From: Desulfobulbaceae bacterium BRH_c16a
GTDB lineage: Bacteria > Desulfobacterota > Desulfobulbia > Desulfobulbales > Desulfocapsaceae
Assembly (NCBI GenBank): GCA_000961725.1
Contig: LADS01000004.1
Span: forward strand, 124,001-188,000
Reading direction: 5' to 3'
Length of the DNA stretch: 64,000 nucleotides
Part shown: positions 8,502 through 18,331 of the stretch, piece by piece
How the letters are laid out: every line of letters begins with the position of its first letter
How positions within the stretch are numbered: position 1 is the stretch's first letter
Made by a program: the position numbers and the translations under genes
The notes under the pieces: generated by a model
The model's database searches: none
What the model saw: only the letters and a program-made list of their open reading frames with translations
What the model was told of the DNA's origin: nothing

Positions 8502-8996
8502 TTAATTTGTTGTCTCTTCCTTCTTCTTTGCCTCTTCTTTCTTTTTCTGGGCATTTTGGTAAAGAGCCATAAAATTTACCGGTTCCATCAGGAAAGGAAT
8601 ATAGCCGCCATCGACTGACACCTGACTGACTATCTGTCTGGTGAACGGGAACAGCAGGGTTGGGCAATCCACTCCCAGCAGCATAGGGATATGTTCCTTT
8701 GGAATATTGCGCAGCATGAAAACTGCCGCATGCTCGATCTCGAGGATAAACAGGACCTTGTTTTCCTCCTTGCCTGAAACTTTAGCAGTGATCTGCAGGG
8801 CTACTTCCCAATGATCATCATCAACCTGCTTATTATTCAACTGCAGGTTTACCTCCACTGCCGGATCCATTTTCTGCTGAGCAGTGTAAATCTGCGGAGC
8901 ATTCGGATTCTCGAATGACAGGTCCTTGATGTACATCTTCTGCATACGAAATTCGGGCCTTGGAGTATTATTTCCACTGTTTGTAGTTTCTACCAT
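8502..8996 (-). CDS. secB: Protein-export chaperone SecB-like
   Basis: SecB is a cytosolic tetrameric chaperone that keeps preproteins unfolded for SecA. The 164 residues match SecB in length. The order is also typical: KMYIKDLSFENPNAP near the start, a VNLQL strand, EIEHAAVF in the middle, then CPTLLFPFTRQIVSQ and GGYIPFLMEPVNF at the end. The tail is a Lys/Glu-rich low-complexity stretch. The ATG at 8996 is preferred over the TTG four codons upstream because it has a GAGG site at proper spacing. It sits downstream of uvrA, 190 bp away, and converges on the pilus operon. Confidence 0.9.
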   Translation of the reverse strand: MVETTNSGNNTPRPEFRMQKMYIKDLSFENPNAPQIYTAQQKMDPAVEVNLQLNNKQVDDDHWEVALQITAKVSGKEENKVLFILEIEHAAVFMLRNIPKEHIPMLLGVDCPTLLFPFTRQIVSQVSVDGGYIPFLMEPVNFMALYQNAQKKKEEAKKKEETTN

Positions 8997-9186
8997 TGGT
9001 ATCCTCAATTTTTATCTAATTGATTGAAGGAGTATCTGAAAACCTTTAAAAACCAGCAGCCTGGACGAGCGCTGTCGTAATTTTAAGCCCAGATGAAAAA
9101 AAAATGCTCTCACCGCATATGAAATGTACATTAGAACGTACTTCAACTCTTGAATCAAGCCCTGTACGCTCCTTTACCAATATTTG

Positions 9187-12021
9187 TTACTTAAGCACCT
9201 GATCCAGATATTTTCCCGTATACGATTCTTGATGGTTTCGAAGGTATTCAGGGGTTCCGGAAGCAACCACCCTCCCCCCCCTGTCGCCACCTTCAGGACC
9301 GATATCGATTATCCAGTCGGCAGTCTTTATCACATCGAGATTATGCTCTATCACCACAGCAGTATTCCCTTGATCGACAAGACGATTGAGAACATTGAGC
9401 AGATGTTGAATGTCCGCAGGATGCAACCCGGTGGTCGGTTCATCGAGGATATATAGGGTTTTCCCGCTGCTTCTGCCGGAGAGTTCCTTGGCGAGCTTGA
9501 CCCGCTGGGCTTCACCTCCCGAAAGGGTCACCGATGATTGCCCGAGGCTGATATATGATAAACCAACGTCATGGAGAGTCTGGAGCTTGTTCTTGACTAC
9601 CGGGATATTCTGAAAAAATTCCAGGGCCTCTTCGACTGTCATAGCCAGCACTTCATGAATATTCTTATCACGATATTTAATCTCGAGTGTTTCACTGTTA
9701 TACCGCCTCCCTTTACAGGTCTCGCACTCCACATAAATATCAGGTAAAAAATGCATGACGATCTTGTTTACGCCTTCGCCTTCACATGCTTCACATCGTC
9801 CACCTTTGATGTTGAAGCTGAACCGTCCGGCTTTATATCCCCGGGAGCGCGATTCAGGCAGCCGGGCAAACAGCTCGCGAATGGGCGTGAACACTCCTGT
9901 ATACGTTGCCGGATTGGAACGGGGTGTTCTGCCGATCGGACTCTGGTCGATATCGATTATTTTATCGATAAGTTCCAGCCCCGTCAGCACGATGCCGTCC
10001 TGGCTGTACGTTGAGACTCTTTTATTCAATCCGGCCTTCGCAAGCCTGTAAAGAGTCTCAATGACGAGTGAACTCTTCCCTGAACCGGAGACTCCGGTCA
10101 CCGAAGTCATCACACCAAGAGGGAACTTGACTGTTACGTTCTGGAGATTATTGGTGGAACACTGTTTCAACTGCAAGCATGTTCCATTCACTTCTTTCAC
10201 CTGCCGCCTTTTGGCCGGAGTTTTTATCGCCAGTCGACCGGACAAGTATGCACCGGTTATCGATTCTTTGCTGGTCAGAAGTCCTGAGACCTGGCCGTTG
10301 TACACCACATTCCCCCCGTGAATTCCCGCCCCAGGCCCCATATCGAGCACATGATCGGCAGCCAGTATGGTATCGGTGTCATGTTCGACGACAATCACGC
10401 TGTTGCCGAGATCGCGCAGCTCAAGAAGAGTATTGATCAATTTCTGATTATCGCGCTGATGCAGACCAATACTCGGCTCATCAAGAATGTACAATACCCC
10501 GGCCAAACGCGATCCAATCTGGGATGCCAGGCGGATGCGCTGCGCCTCTCCTCCCGACAGGGTTCCAGCTCTTCTTTCCAGGGAAAGATATCCAAGACCA
10601 ACGTCTTCAAGAAACGAGAGGCGATCGACAATCTCCTTGAGAATGGGCTCACTTATCTTCCGTTCCCGTGCCGAAAAAGGCAAGAGGGGAATGTGTTCCA
10701 GCAGCTTTTCAATGGATAAGCAGGTGATATCGTAGATGGACCATGGACCGACCCGCACCGATAACGCTTCCGGTTTCAGCCTTGCGCCCGAACAAAGCGG
10801 ACAACGCTGTTCGTTCATGTACTTGCCGAGTTCATCGCGAATCATCGACGACTGGGTCTCGTGAAACCTTCGATCAAGTTGCGGAATGACTCCTTCGAAA
10901 CGATTGACCGCCGACATCTCCCGGCTGCCTTTCCGGTAGAAGAACTTGATCTGCTCCTCGCCGGAACCGTAGAGATACACGTTCTGAACTTTTTTCGACA
11001 GATCGCCAAATGGTGTTGCCAGAGTAACGCCATAATGCCTGGCCACCGATTCCAATAAATGCCCGGTATAGGTCTCTTCCTTCCGCCAGCCCCATGGAGC
11101 GATCGCTCCTTCGCCGATCGATTTGCCGGGGTCGGGCACTATCAACGCCGGATCGAAGAACTGCTTGACGCCCAGGCCGCCGCACTCGACGCACGCCCCT
11201 TGCGGATTGTTGAAAGAGAACAGCTGGGTCGATATCGGCGGCATGGAGATCCCGCATTTATGGCAGGCGGCGAATTCACTGAACAGTTGCTCCGGGCCGC
11301 CGTCGGGAAAGACAACCGATAGAAAACCTTCGGTAAGCTTCACAGCGGTACTGACCGAGTCGGATAAACGCCGACGAATGGATTCTTTAATCACCAGACG
11401 ATCAACGACAATCTCAATCGAATGCTTCTTGTTTTTGTCGAGCGCGGTGATGTCGTCTGCGTGCAGGATATCTCCATCGATCCGCACCCGCACAAATCCT
11501 TCCTTGCGGATTCTCGCCAGCAGCTGTTCATGGCGCCCTTTCCTTTCCGTCACTAAAGGGGCAAGAAGAATGACCTTGGTGTCCTCGGGCAGCTGCATGA
11601 GCGCACCTACCATATCCTCGATAGACTGCGCATGAATTTCACTGCCGCACTGATGGCAATGCGGGTGTCCGCACCGCGCAAACAGCAGGCGCAGGTAATC
11701 GTAGATCTCGGTCACCGTTCCGACCGTCGAACGAGGATTCTTGCTGGTGGTCTTCTGCTCTATCGAAACTGCCGGAGAGAGTCCTTCCAGGGCGTCCACA
11801 TCAGGCTTGTCCATCTGTCCGAGAAACTGGCGGGCGTAGGTCGAAAGCGACTCGACATAGCGACGTTGCCCTTCGGCGTAAAGCGTATCAAAAGCAAGCG
11901 TCGATTTGCCTGAGCCAGATAATCCTGTGAAAACAACAAGTTTATTGCGTGGCAGATCGACATCGATATTTTTGAGATTGTGCATCCGTGCGCCACGGAT
12001 GCTGAGTGTCTTTGGTTCCAT
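9187..12021 (-). CDS. uvrA: Excinuclease ABC subunit A
   Basis: UvrA is the damage-recognition ATPase of nucleotide excision repair. The 944 residues are full length. Two ABC modules are visible: Walker [10 protein letters not shown] near residue 31 and GVSGSGKSS near 640, and signature motifs LSGGEAQR near 490 and 837. Each is followed by a Walker B ending in DEP. Zinc-binding Cys pairs occur in the first half (CxxC groups around 250-285) and in the CEACEGEG...CETCKG finger near 740-765. It starts 34 bp after the CoA-binding protein gene, so the two probably share a transcript. No strong ribosome site is seen. Confidence 0.98.
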   Translation of the reverse strand: MEPKTLSIRGARMHNLKNIDVDLPRNKLVVFTGLSGSGKSTLAFDTLYAEGQRRYVESLSTYARQFLGQMDKPDVDALEGLSPAVSIEQKTTSKNPRSTVGTVTEIYDYLRLLFARCGHPHCHQCGSEIHAQSIEDMVGALMQLPEDTKVILLAPLVTERKGRHEQLLARIRKEGFVRVRIDGDILHADDITALDKNKKHSIEIVVDRLVIKESIRRRLSDSVSTAVKLTEGFLSVVFPDGGPEQLFSEFAACHKCGISMPPISTQLFSFNNPQGACVECGGLGVKQFFDPALIVPDPGKSIGEGAIAPWGWRKEETYTGHLLESVARHYGVTLATPFGDLSKKVQNVYLYGSGEEQIKFFYRKGSREMSAVNRFEGVIPQLDRRFHETQSSMIRDELGKYMNEQRCPLCSGARLKPEALSVRVGPWSIYDITCLSIEKLLEHIPLLPFSARERKISEPILKEIVDRLSFLEDVGLGYLSLERRAGTLSGGEAQRIRLASQIGSRLAGVLYILDEPSIGLHQRDNQKLINTLLELRDLGNSVIVVEHDTDTILAADHVLDMGPGAGIHGGNVVYNGQVSGLLTSKESITGAYLSGRLAIKTPAKRRQVKEVNGTCLQLKQCSTNNLQNVTVKFPLGVMTSVTGVSGSGKSSLVIETLYRLAKAGLNKRVSTYSQDGIVLTGLELIDKIIDIDQSPIGRTPRSNPATYTGVFTPIRELFARLPESRSRGYKAGRFSFNIKGGRCEACEGEGVNKIVMHFLPDIYVECETCKGRRYNSETLEIKYRDKNIHEVLAMTVEEALEFFQNIPVVKNKLQTLHDVGLSYISLGQSSVTLSGGEAQRVKLAKELSGRSSGKTLYILDEPTTGLHPADIQHLLNVLNRLVDQGNTAVVIEHNLDVIKTADWIIDIGPEGGDRGGRVVASGTPEYLRNHQESYTGKYLDQVLK

Positions 12022-12055
12022 GGAAAAACAGGAGAATGAGAGAGAGGTGAATGAA

Positions 12056-12487
12056 CTATCTTTGAATGAAATTCATATGATCGATTTTCATGCACCTGTC
12101 CATGACAACATAGATGCCATTGTTCAGGGCAAGTTCTGCGGCGGATTCGTTGATTATCCCCTGTTGCATCCAGATGGCCTTGGGCAGAGGGTTCAACGAA
12201 ACAGCCTGCTCGACGATAGCCGGAACATCTTCGGATTTTCTGAATATATCGACAATATCTACAGGGTAAGGCACCGATGCTAAATCGGCGTAGCAAGTTT
12301 GCCCGAGGATTTTTGTGTGTCCCGGATTAACGGGGTAAATCGTATATCCGGCATCAAGGAGGTAGCGTCCGACCATATTGCTCGGCCTGTTTTCTTTCGG
12401 CGATAAACCGACCACGGCGATGGCTCGCACACTCTTGAGAAGTTGTGCAATGTCAGCGGATTGCCCGATATTTTCAAATTTCTGCAT
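12056..12487 (-). CDS. CoA-binding protein (YccU family)
   Basis: A small 143-residue Rossmann-fold cytosolic protein of the CoA_binding_2 family. The nucleotide-binding turn [13 protein letters not shown] (about 23-35) and the later [14 protein letters not shown] and IWMQQGI motifs are typical. The physiological role of the family is poorly defined, although some members bind CoA. It is the first gene of a likely CoA-binding/uvrA unit transcribed from a promoter shared divergently with glyQ. Confidence 0.9.
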   Translation of the reverse strand: MQKFENIGQSADIAQLLKSVRAIAVVGLSPKENRPSNMVGRYLLDAGYTIYPVNPGHTKILGQTCYADLASVPYPVDIVDIFRKSEDVPAIVEQAVSLNPLPKAIWMQQGIINESAAELALNNGIYVVMDRCMKIDHMNFIQR

Positions 12488-12560
12488 TGTATGTGTCCAA
12501 AAAAGAGAGGGCGGTTATGATTTCCGCGGAAAAGTTGCCAAATTCTGTATACCTTTGTTG

Positions 12561-12594
12561 GGGATATAATGATGACCCAGTAGACAAAAGTCAA
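12561..12594 (-). promoter_or_regulatory. Putative promoter of the CoA-binding protein/uvrA unit, overlapping a plus-strand -10
   Basis: Reading the minus strand, TTGACT (12594-12589) and CATTAT (12571-12566) are separated by 17 bp. On the plus strand the same AT-rich core reads TATAAT (12565-12570), which could serve glyQ, although its -35 is poor. It is the only reasonable promoter match in the divergent gap between 12487 and 12702. Confidence 0.4.
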
Positions 12595-12701
12595 GATAGC
12601 AATTATATACTACCCGGACAATCGTAGGGAGTCGGCGCTGCATTCCCATGTCGGACGACAATCGGCATTCCTTGAACAATGTGAGAAAATGAGGAAATGA
12701 G

Positions 12702-13568
12702 ATGAACTTTCAAGACATAATTTTTGCATTAAGTAGTTACTGGGCTGAACAGGGTTGTGTTATTCAGCAGCCGTACGACATGGAAGTCGGCGCCGGAACA
12801 TTTCATCCGGCGACACTGTTACGGGCACTTGGGCCCGAACCGTGGAAATCCGCTTATCCTCAACCCTCACGCAGACCTACCGACGGACGATACGGCGACA
12901 ACCCCAATCGGCTGCAGCACTACTATCAATACCAGGTGGTGATAAAGCCTTCCCCGCTGAACATCCAGGAGCTCTATCTTGGCAGCCTGGAGCGCTTCGG
13001 CCTCAACCTGCTTGAACACGATATTCGTTTTGTCGAAGACGACTGGGAATCACCCACTCTTGGCGCCTCGGGTCTTGGCTGGGAAGTATGGCTGGACGGT
13101 ATGGAAATTACCCAATTCACCTATTTTCAACAGGCCGGCTCAATCGATCTCTACCCGACAACCGTAGAAATAACCTATGGCCTTGAACGAATCGCGATGT
13201 ACCTGCAGGGCGTGGAGAGTGTCTACGATATCACCTGGAACAATGAAATAACCTATGGTGAGATTTTTCATCAGGCGGAAGTCGAATTTTCGACTTTTAA
13301 CTTTGAAGAAGCCAATGTCGAAAAACTGCTCATGTTTTTCGATGTCTATGAAGCCGAGGCGCTGAAACTTGTAGATAAAAAACTTATTCTTCCCGCCTAC
13401 GATTATTGCCTCAAATGCTCCCACACCTTTAATCTGCTCGATGCACGAAAAGCAATCAGTGTGAATGAGCGAACCAGATATATCGGCCGAATTCGAAATA
13501 TTGCGAGAAAAGTAGCAGAAGCATATGTCGAACAACGACAAAGCATGGGGCATCCCCTCCTGAAATAG
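12702..13568 (+). CDS. glyQ: Glycyl-tRNA synthetase alpha subunit
   Basis: GlyQ is the catalytic subunit of the bacterial alpha2beta2 glycyl-tRNA synthetase, which joins glycine to tRNA-Gly. The 288 residues have standard length. The N-terminus ([33 protein letters not shown]), the [15 protein letters not shown] motif and [12 protein letters not shown] are diagnostic. The start has a GAGGAAATGAG ribosome site. The beta-subunit gene glyS, which often follows directly, is not in the window. The 3' end is the target site of a small mobile element: the target duplication includes the last bases and the stop codon. Confidence 0.97.
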   Translation: MNFQDIIFALSSYWAEQGCVIQQPYDMEVGAGTFHPATLLRALGPEPWKSAYPQPSRRPTDGRYGDNPNRLQHYYQYQVVIKPSPLNIQELYLGSLERFGLNLLEHDIRFVEDDWESPTLGASGLGWEVWLDGMEITQFTYFQQAGSIDLYPTTVEITYGLERIAMYLQGVESVYDITWNNEITYGEIFHQAEVEFSTFNFEEANVEKLLMFFDVYEAEALKLVDKKLILPAYDYCLKCSHTFNLLDARKAISVNERTRYIGRIRNIARKVAEAYVEQRQSMGHPLLK

Positions 13569-13570
13569 GG

Positions 13571-13750
13571 GTAACCGTTCACCAGCACCCCATTTTCGTC
13601 CGATCAGGCCACCTCACATAGCCAACTATCGGAGTCTCCCGATGGTCGCTTACCTGCTCGGCGGCCTGCTTGAACGAACCTGGAGCACTGGATGAACGGT
13701 TACAGATCCGGGTTATGCAGTCTTTTGATGTTGTTCCGGTGAACGATTAC
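13571..13750. mobile_element. 180-bp miniature element with IS66-type ends and 8-bp target duplication
   Basis: The left end reads GTAACCGTTCACCAGCAC. The right end, read inward on the minus strand, is GTAATCGTTCACCGGAAC: 15 of 18 positions match. Immediately outside are identical 8-bp copies AAATAGGG at 13563-13570 and 13751-13758, the signature of a transposition event. Ends starting GTAA with 8-bp duplications are characteristic of the IS66 family. No transposase is encoded, so it would be a non-autonomous (MITE-like) derivative. A second inward end-like sequence (TGAACGGTTAC, 13693-13703) lies inside, suggesting nested or tandem ends. It is inserted at the glyQ stop codon without altering the protein. 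Confidence 0.85.
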
Positions 13751-13836
13751 AAATAGGGCAGATCATAGAGAAACTGCTGCCGCAGCGGCTGGTTCGAGAA
13801 AGATCGAAGACAGCGAGACCTTTTCCCCCGCATGCC

Positions 13837-16326
13837 TTATTCTGCCAGGGTCTGCTTAATGGCGCTGCCCATCTCACCTAATGAATATGGTTTCCTCACA
13901 AAAGCACTGGCACCAAGATCTCTTGCCTGCTGGACATCGACGTTCTCGGAAAATCCACTGGCGATAAGAGCTTTCTGCCCGGGAAACCGAGCAAGAATTG
14001 TCGTATACGTCTCAAGTCCATTCATGCCGGTGCTCATAATCATATCGAGTATCACAAGTGCTGCCGGTTCCTGTTGCAGGAAGGCAAGAGCAGCCTCTCC
14101 GGAATTGACAAGGCAAGGAGTATAGTTCAGCGCAGTCAGCAGTTGTTCGGCAATAAGAAGCTGTTGACCGTCATCGTCAACTACCAGTATTTTTTCAAAG
14201 TTTCCCTGCAGATATGCCAGAGTCGCCGGTTTTTCAACAGATGCGATGGCCTGTTTGGTTGCCGGAAAGTATAACCGGAAAACCGAACCCTTATCGCTGC
14301 TCTTGACACTGACTGAGCCCTTGTGGTCCTGCATGGTATTCCAGACCACTGCAAGCCCTAAACCTGTTCCGCTCCTCGCTGTAATCTTGCGGGAATAGAA
14401 TGGTTCAAAAATATGGACCTGATCTTCCGGGGAAATGCCGGGGCCATTGTCATGGACGGAGAGTACCACATATTCCCCTTCGCCCATTCCGAATATCAAG
14501 ACTTGCGACTCACTGATCCTTTCGCGGGCGGTTTCTATGGTGATTATCCCCAATCCATCGATTGCTTCCGCTCCATTGGTAACAAGATTCATCAAACTTT
14601 TGGTGATATGTACGATTGAGCCCAGCACTGGCGGGATATCCTGATCGAGGTTGGTCTTTACCTCGACAAGGGGATGATACTTTTTGAGGGTTGTGTATTC
14701 CGGCGACCCCAGGTAGTCATCGATAATCGTATTAAGATTGAGCGGGGTCATGACCATGGCAATTCCACGGGCAACGGTGAGCAGATCGGCGACAACCTCT
14801 GCCGCCCGTCGCCCTGCTTTCTGGATCTCTTCCAGGGGACGGCGGATTTTACTGTCCTGCGGCAGATTCAACAGAATGAGCTCGGGATATGTAACAACAC
14901 CGGAAAGAATGTTGTTCAGATCATGAGCGACCCCTCCGGCCATAAGTCCGATCGATTCCATTTTCTCCGACCGTTCAAGTCGTTTTTCAAGTTTATTTCT
15001 TTCTTCTTCCTCGCGTTTTTTTTCAGTCAAATCCTGAAATGTCGCAGCTCTGACAGCTTTATTCTCAGAGCTTATGCTTTTTCCCTGGATCAGCAGTGGA
15101 AAAGTTGAGCCATCTTTACGAAGCCCTAGTGTTTCATAGGGTTTTCCATAATGCTGAACTATCTTCTTTTGCACAAAACCTCTTTCCGCAGGGGCAATCA
15201 AATCGGTTGTTATTCTCCCGATAAATTCACCATTATCATACCCGAACATTTCCTGAGCTCGGCCATTGAGATCGATACAATACCCATCCTGCAAAATTGC
15301 AATGCCCTCGGAAGCCGCTTCCACCAGCGCCTTGTACCTGGCATCCGAGTTGGTTAATTCGGCTGTACGTTCTTTTATGAGTGCTTCCATACGAGCGCGG
15401 TGCGCATGAACTCTCTTCCGATAAAAAACAAATAAAACCATGCAAGTACAACCAATCATCAGAACTGAGCAAAGGATCGTCCATGAAACAAAACGCGCAG
15501 TCTCGACCCCTCGCATGTAGAGTTCACGCGGGAGACGGGCATGGATGATGAGAGCCGGTTTGTTGTCTATACCGGCAATGCTCGCAAACCCATGGAGAAA
15601 ACTGTCATTGCGGGAATTGTCAAACACCATGTTCGCACTTCCTGCCGTTAAAAGCCGCCGTTCAATTTCTTCCAACTGGTCCGAATCCCGTGTCTTAATT
15701 GTGAAGGAAATTTGGGTCTGCCGGTTGAGATCGCCGATGACGGTGCCATTCAGAAAACGCCCCATCACCAGCGTCCCCCGCGGAGGATCATTGCCCTGCG
15801 ACGGCAATATCCGATTTGCGGCGATCAGGAGCGGACCATACGGCGTGAGCGTAATACCTGTACTTTTAACCGCCTTTCCATATCCGGTTCGAACAAGCGG
15901 GTGTTCCGGTGGAAATTCATTTCCGGATAACGCCTGCCTGGAAAGTTCCACTCCCCTTGTCGGATCGACGCTCTTGGCAAATTCCACTCTCCCTTCTTTC
16001 GAGAGAAAAAGGATCATGTGAATACCAACATTGGCGAGGGCCTCGGGTTGCAGATTTGAATCCTGATACCCGCTATTCCAGTTCTCGGCAAACTCATATG
16101 TGTCATCCCATACCGCCCAATCGGTGGCCAGTTTGCCGAGGTGGTGCTGTTCGCCTGAAATTGCCTCGACACACCGAATGAGATCCTTTTGGGCCAGATG
16201 ATTTTCCAACCGGATAAATGACGGCATGACCAGATAATTCCTGATCAAAAAATCTGCGCAGAACGGAAAGGCAATCAAGCAGATAATCGCAAGTACGGCG
16301 TAGACCGGTCGCTGTCGAGGTGACAT
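13837..16326 (-). CDS. Hybrid sensor histidine kinase: CHASE4, PAS, HisKA, HATPase, receiver
   Basis: An 829-residue membrane sensor kinase. A first membrane segment (about 8-30) is followed by a periplasmic CHASE4-type domain (about 60-190) with its DWAVWDDTYEF hallmark. A second membrane segment (about 275-300) leads to a PAS domain (about 325-440). The HisKA domain has its phospho-acceptor in GVAHDLNN (His near 467). The ATPase domain carries DNGPGI and GTGLGLAVV boxes. The C-terminal receiver (about 705-825) has its phospho-Asp in VILDMIM near 757 and the conserved Lys in RKPYS. No DNA-binding output is present, so it probably signals to a separate regulator. It lies downstream of the EPS-type genes on the same strand, separated by 215 bp. 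A regulatory link to them is possible but unproven. Confidence 0.93.
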   Translation of the reverse strand: MSPRQRPVYAVLAIICLIAFPFCADFLIRNYLVMPSFIRLENHLAQKDLIRCVEAISGEQHHLGKLATDWAVWDDTYEFAENWNSGYQDSNLQPEALANVGIHMILFLSKEGRVEFAKSVDPTRGVELSRQALSGNEFPPEHPLVRTGYGKAVKSTGITLTPYGPLLIAANRILPSQGNDPPRGTLVMGRFLNGTVIGDLNRQTQISFTIKTRDSDQLEEIERRLLTAGSANMVFDNSRNDSFLHGFASIAGIDNKPALIIHARLPRELYMRGVETARFVSWTILCSVLMIGCTCMVLFVFYRKRVHAHRARMEALIKERTAELTNSDARYKALVEAASEGIAILQDGYCIDLNGRAQEMFGYDNGEFIGRITTDLIAPAERGFVQKKIVQHYGKPYETLGLRKDGSTFPLLIQGKSISSENKAVRAATFQDLTEKKREEEERNKLEKRLERSEKMESIGLMAGGVAHDLNNILSGVVTYPELILLNLPQDSKIRRPLEEIQKAGRRAAEVVADLLTVARGIAMVMTPLNLNTIIDDYLGSPEYTTLKKYHPLVEVKTNLDQDIPPVLGSIVHITKSLMNLVTNGAEAIDGLGIITIETARERISESQVLIFGMGEGEYVVLSVHDNGPGISPEDQVHIFEPFYSRKITARSGTGLGLAVVWNTMQDHKGSVSVKSSDKGSVFRLYFPATKQAIASVEKPATLAYLQGNFEKILVVDDDGQQLLIAEQLLTALNYTPCLVNSGEAALAFLQQEPAALVILDMIMSTGMNGLETYTTILARFPGQKALIASGFSENVDVQQARDLGASAFVRKPYSLGEMGSAIKQTLAE

Positions 16327-16541
16327 AAAATTCTGATTCTATGGAATTCATTGGTAAAAGAAGATATTGACAGTGTAGGGGATGATCGGCACATCTGTCA
16401 AATTACAAGATGGAAAATATTCCAATTCAGCATAAAAACAAGCAAAAAGACATTTACCGGACGGTGGTGTCGGAAGAGTTCAATGATTGTTCCATTGAAA
16501 TGCGAGACGAGTCGGCGGAAAGGATTTACAGTTACGCTTTT

Positions 16542-17195
16542 TTATTCAATATTTCTGTAACTATAGATGTAATATACATATTTTATCATTTCACGGCACA
16601 ATTCCAGGAACTTTTTGCAATCCGACGAGGTACTCACCTCGGATTTCGCAGGATAAACACCAATCGTAACGGGATGATCTCGCAAGACCCTTTCGAAGCA
16701 CCACAATGATCTTCTTGTATGATAATCGGAGGTCACAATGATAATGCTCTTTATTCCTTTATCGAGGATCTCTGTCCGAGAGTTCATTGCGTCGTAAATT
16801 GAGCCACTTGACGAGTAGGCCAGCTTGACTACCGCCTCCTCGGGAACCTGCATTTTCGTCAAGCAAAATTCCGCCCACTCGACACGATATAAATTACGCT
16901 GTTTCTCCTCGGACCATGCACCTAATATCCCGTCATTGGTCAACAGGATCTTTCGCGATATCCCCTCCTGAAATAAACGTGCAGCAGCGGGGAGACGTTC
17001 CGGCATGGATCCTGCCATTACCACCAGTGCTTCAACATGAGGTACCTGCTTATCGATAATGAGAAAATCTTCCAGAATCGGTATGCCGAGTTGGATTACC
17101 GTCAAGGTCAAAACGATGATCGCCAAAGACCAGAGCAAGGTCTTTCTCAGGTCGCATTTCACAAAAAAGCCTTTCAGCAATTTCATTGTCAGCAT
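16542..17195 (-). CDS. YdcF-like DUF218 membrane protein
   Basis: A 217-residue protein with one N-terminal membrane segment (about 18-40). It has a DUF218/YdcF-type domain recognisable from ALVVMAGSMPERLPAA, the following KILLTNDG, and the late IIIVTSDYHTRRS motif. Family members are linked to cell-envelope and polysaccharide metabolism, but their reaction is generally unknown. The start is uncertain: ATG at 17195, 5 bp after the upstream GT2 stop, or ATG at 17186. Its position as last gene of a tightly packed five-gene unit suggests a role in the same surface-glycan pathway. Confidence 0.8.
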   Translation of the reverse strand: MLTMKLLKGFFVKCDLRKTLLWSLAIIVLTLTVIQLGIPILEDFLIIDKQVPHVEALVVMAGSMPERLPAAARLFQEGISRKILLTNDGILGAWSEEKQRNLYRVEWAEFCLTKMQVPEEAVVKLAYSSSGSIYDAMNSRTEILDKGIKSIIIVTSDYHTRRSLWCFERVLRDHPVTIGVYPAKSEVSTSSDCKKFLELCREMIKYVYYIYSYRNIE

Positions 17196-17200
17196 TCCAG

Positions 17201-18331
17201 CTATCGTACCGGCTTCCACATGACATCGGCTTTTCCCGATGTCCATCGCAGCCAACCGACTGATTGTGCGATAATGGTCAGCAGAAAAAATGAACAGAGT
17301 TGTGTCAATCGACCGGAGAAGAGTTTCAACATTCCGGCGATGCCGATACCGACAAAAATGAGCTGAGCGGTAACAAAACCTGCGTAGAAAATCGATTCGT
17401 TTATGAGGGATACGGCAGTGATGAGCGCACCCAGGAAGGTAAACGGCACGAGAAAACGCAGTATCTTATGAGAAAACAGGAAAAAACTGAATGATCCATA
17501 CTGAAAAGGATTGAGGAACCCTCTATTGCGACCGATCGCGCCAAGCGTCCTGTTGGTGATACGCACCTGTCTGCGGTATTCCTTTGACTCATTTTCACCG
17601 GGCTGCTCAAAGCAGTAGACTGCCGGGTCGAGGACGACCCTTTTCCCCTGCGCGATAACATTCAACGGAATGACAAAATCATTGATGTCGCCATCCAGCA
17701 GAGGAAGATAGAGATTTTTCCTGATGGCAAACACCGCTCCATCGGCTCCGACGCATGAGGAAATCATGCTCTCAGCCTTTTTGGTTAACATCTCCAGGCG
17801 GGCATAGAGGCCAACCGTTTCTTCGGTCCCTCCCGGTTTACGGTATTTCGTCCAGCCGGTGACCAGGCCGATCTTTTCGTTTTCAGAGGAGAAATTCCCA
17901 GATAATTTCTGAAGGAGATCGGGAGGAAACATCGAATTTGCATCGGTGAAAAGAATGATATCGCCTTGAGCGTCGGGAACAATCCGGTTGAGGCAGGCCG
18001 TTTTCCCTTTTCTCTCTGAAAATGCCTTCAGCTTCACTCTGGACGGGTCGAAGGACTCGACAATCTCATTGGTTCGGTCCGTCGAACCGTCGGAAACAAC
18101 ACAGATCTCAAGCAAGTGCTCAGGATATATGAGATCAAGAGTGTTATCAATTTTTTCCCGGATCACCCCTTCTTCATTGTATACGGAAATAATAATGGAA
18201 ATATGCGGCTGAGAGTCACCGAGCTTCCAGTTCCTGCCGGCTAATTTCGCATAGACGGAAACTAGACAAGGATAGAGAAGATAGGGATAAAGCAACAAAA
18301 GCAACAGGAGGTAAAAAAGTATCTCAGCCAT
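17201..18331 (-). CDS. Membrane-associated family 2 glycosyltransferase
   Basis: A 376-residue processive-type GT2. An N-terminal membrane helix (MAEILFYLLLLLLLYPYL) precedes a GT-A domain starting at about residue 43 (ISIIISVYNEEG). It contains VVSDGSTDRT near 77, a DXD-like FTDAN near 127, a GADGAVFAIRK box near 200, and an RRQVRITNRT (QxxR-type) motif near 260. Three or more C-terminal membrane helices follow. The start was set at the ATG at 18331, which overlaps the asnB-like stop (TGATG), so translation is coupled. It probably transfers a sugar onto a lipid-linked or growing glycan at the inner face of the membrane. Confidence 0.88.
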   Translation of the reverse strand: MAEILFYLLLLLLLYPYLLYPCLVSVYAKLAGRNWKLGDSQPHISIIISVYNEEGVIREKIDNTLDLIYPEHLLEICVVSDGSTDRTNEIVESFDPSRVKLKAFSERKGKTACLNRIVPDAQGDIILFTDANSMFPPDLLQKLSGNFSSENEKIGLVTGWTKYRKPGGTEETVGLYARLEMLTKKAESMISSCVGADGAVFAIRKNLYLPLLDGDINDFVIPLNVIAQGKRVVLDPAVYCFEQPGENESKEYRRQVRITNRTLGAIGRNRGFLNPFQYGSFSFFLFSHKILRFLVPFTFLGALITAVSLINESIFYAGFVTAQLIFVGIGIAGMLKLFSGRLTQLCSFFLLTIIAQSVGWLRWTSGKADVMWKPVR

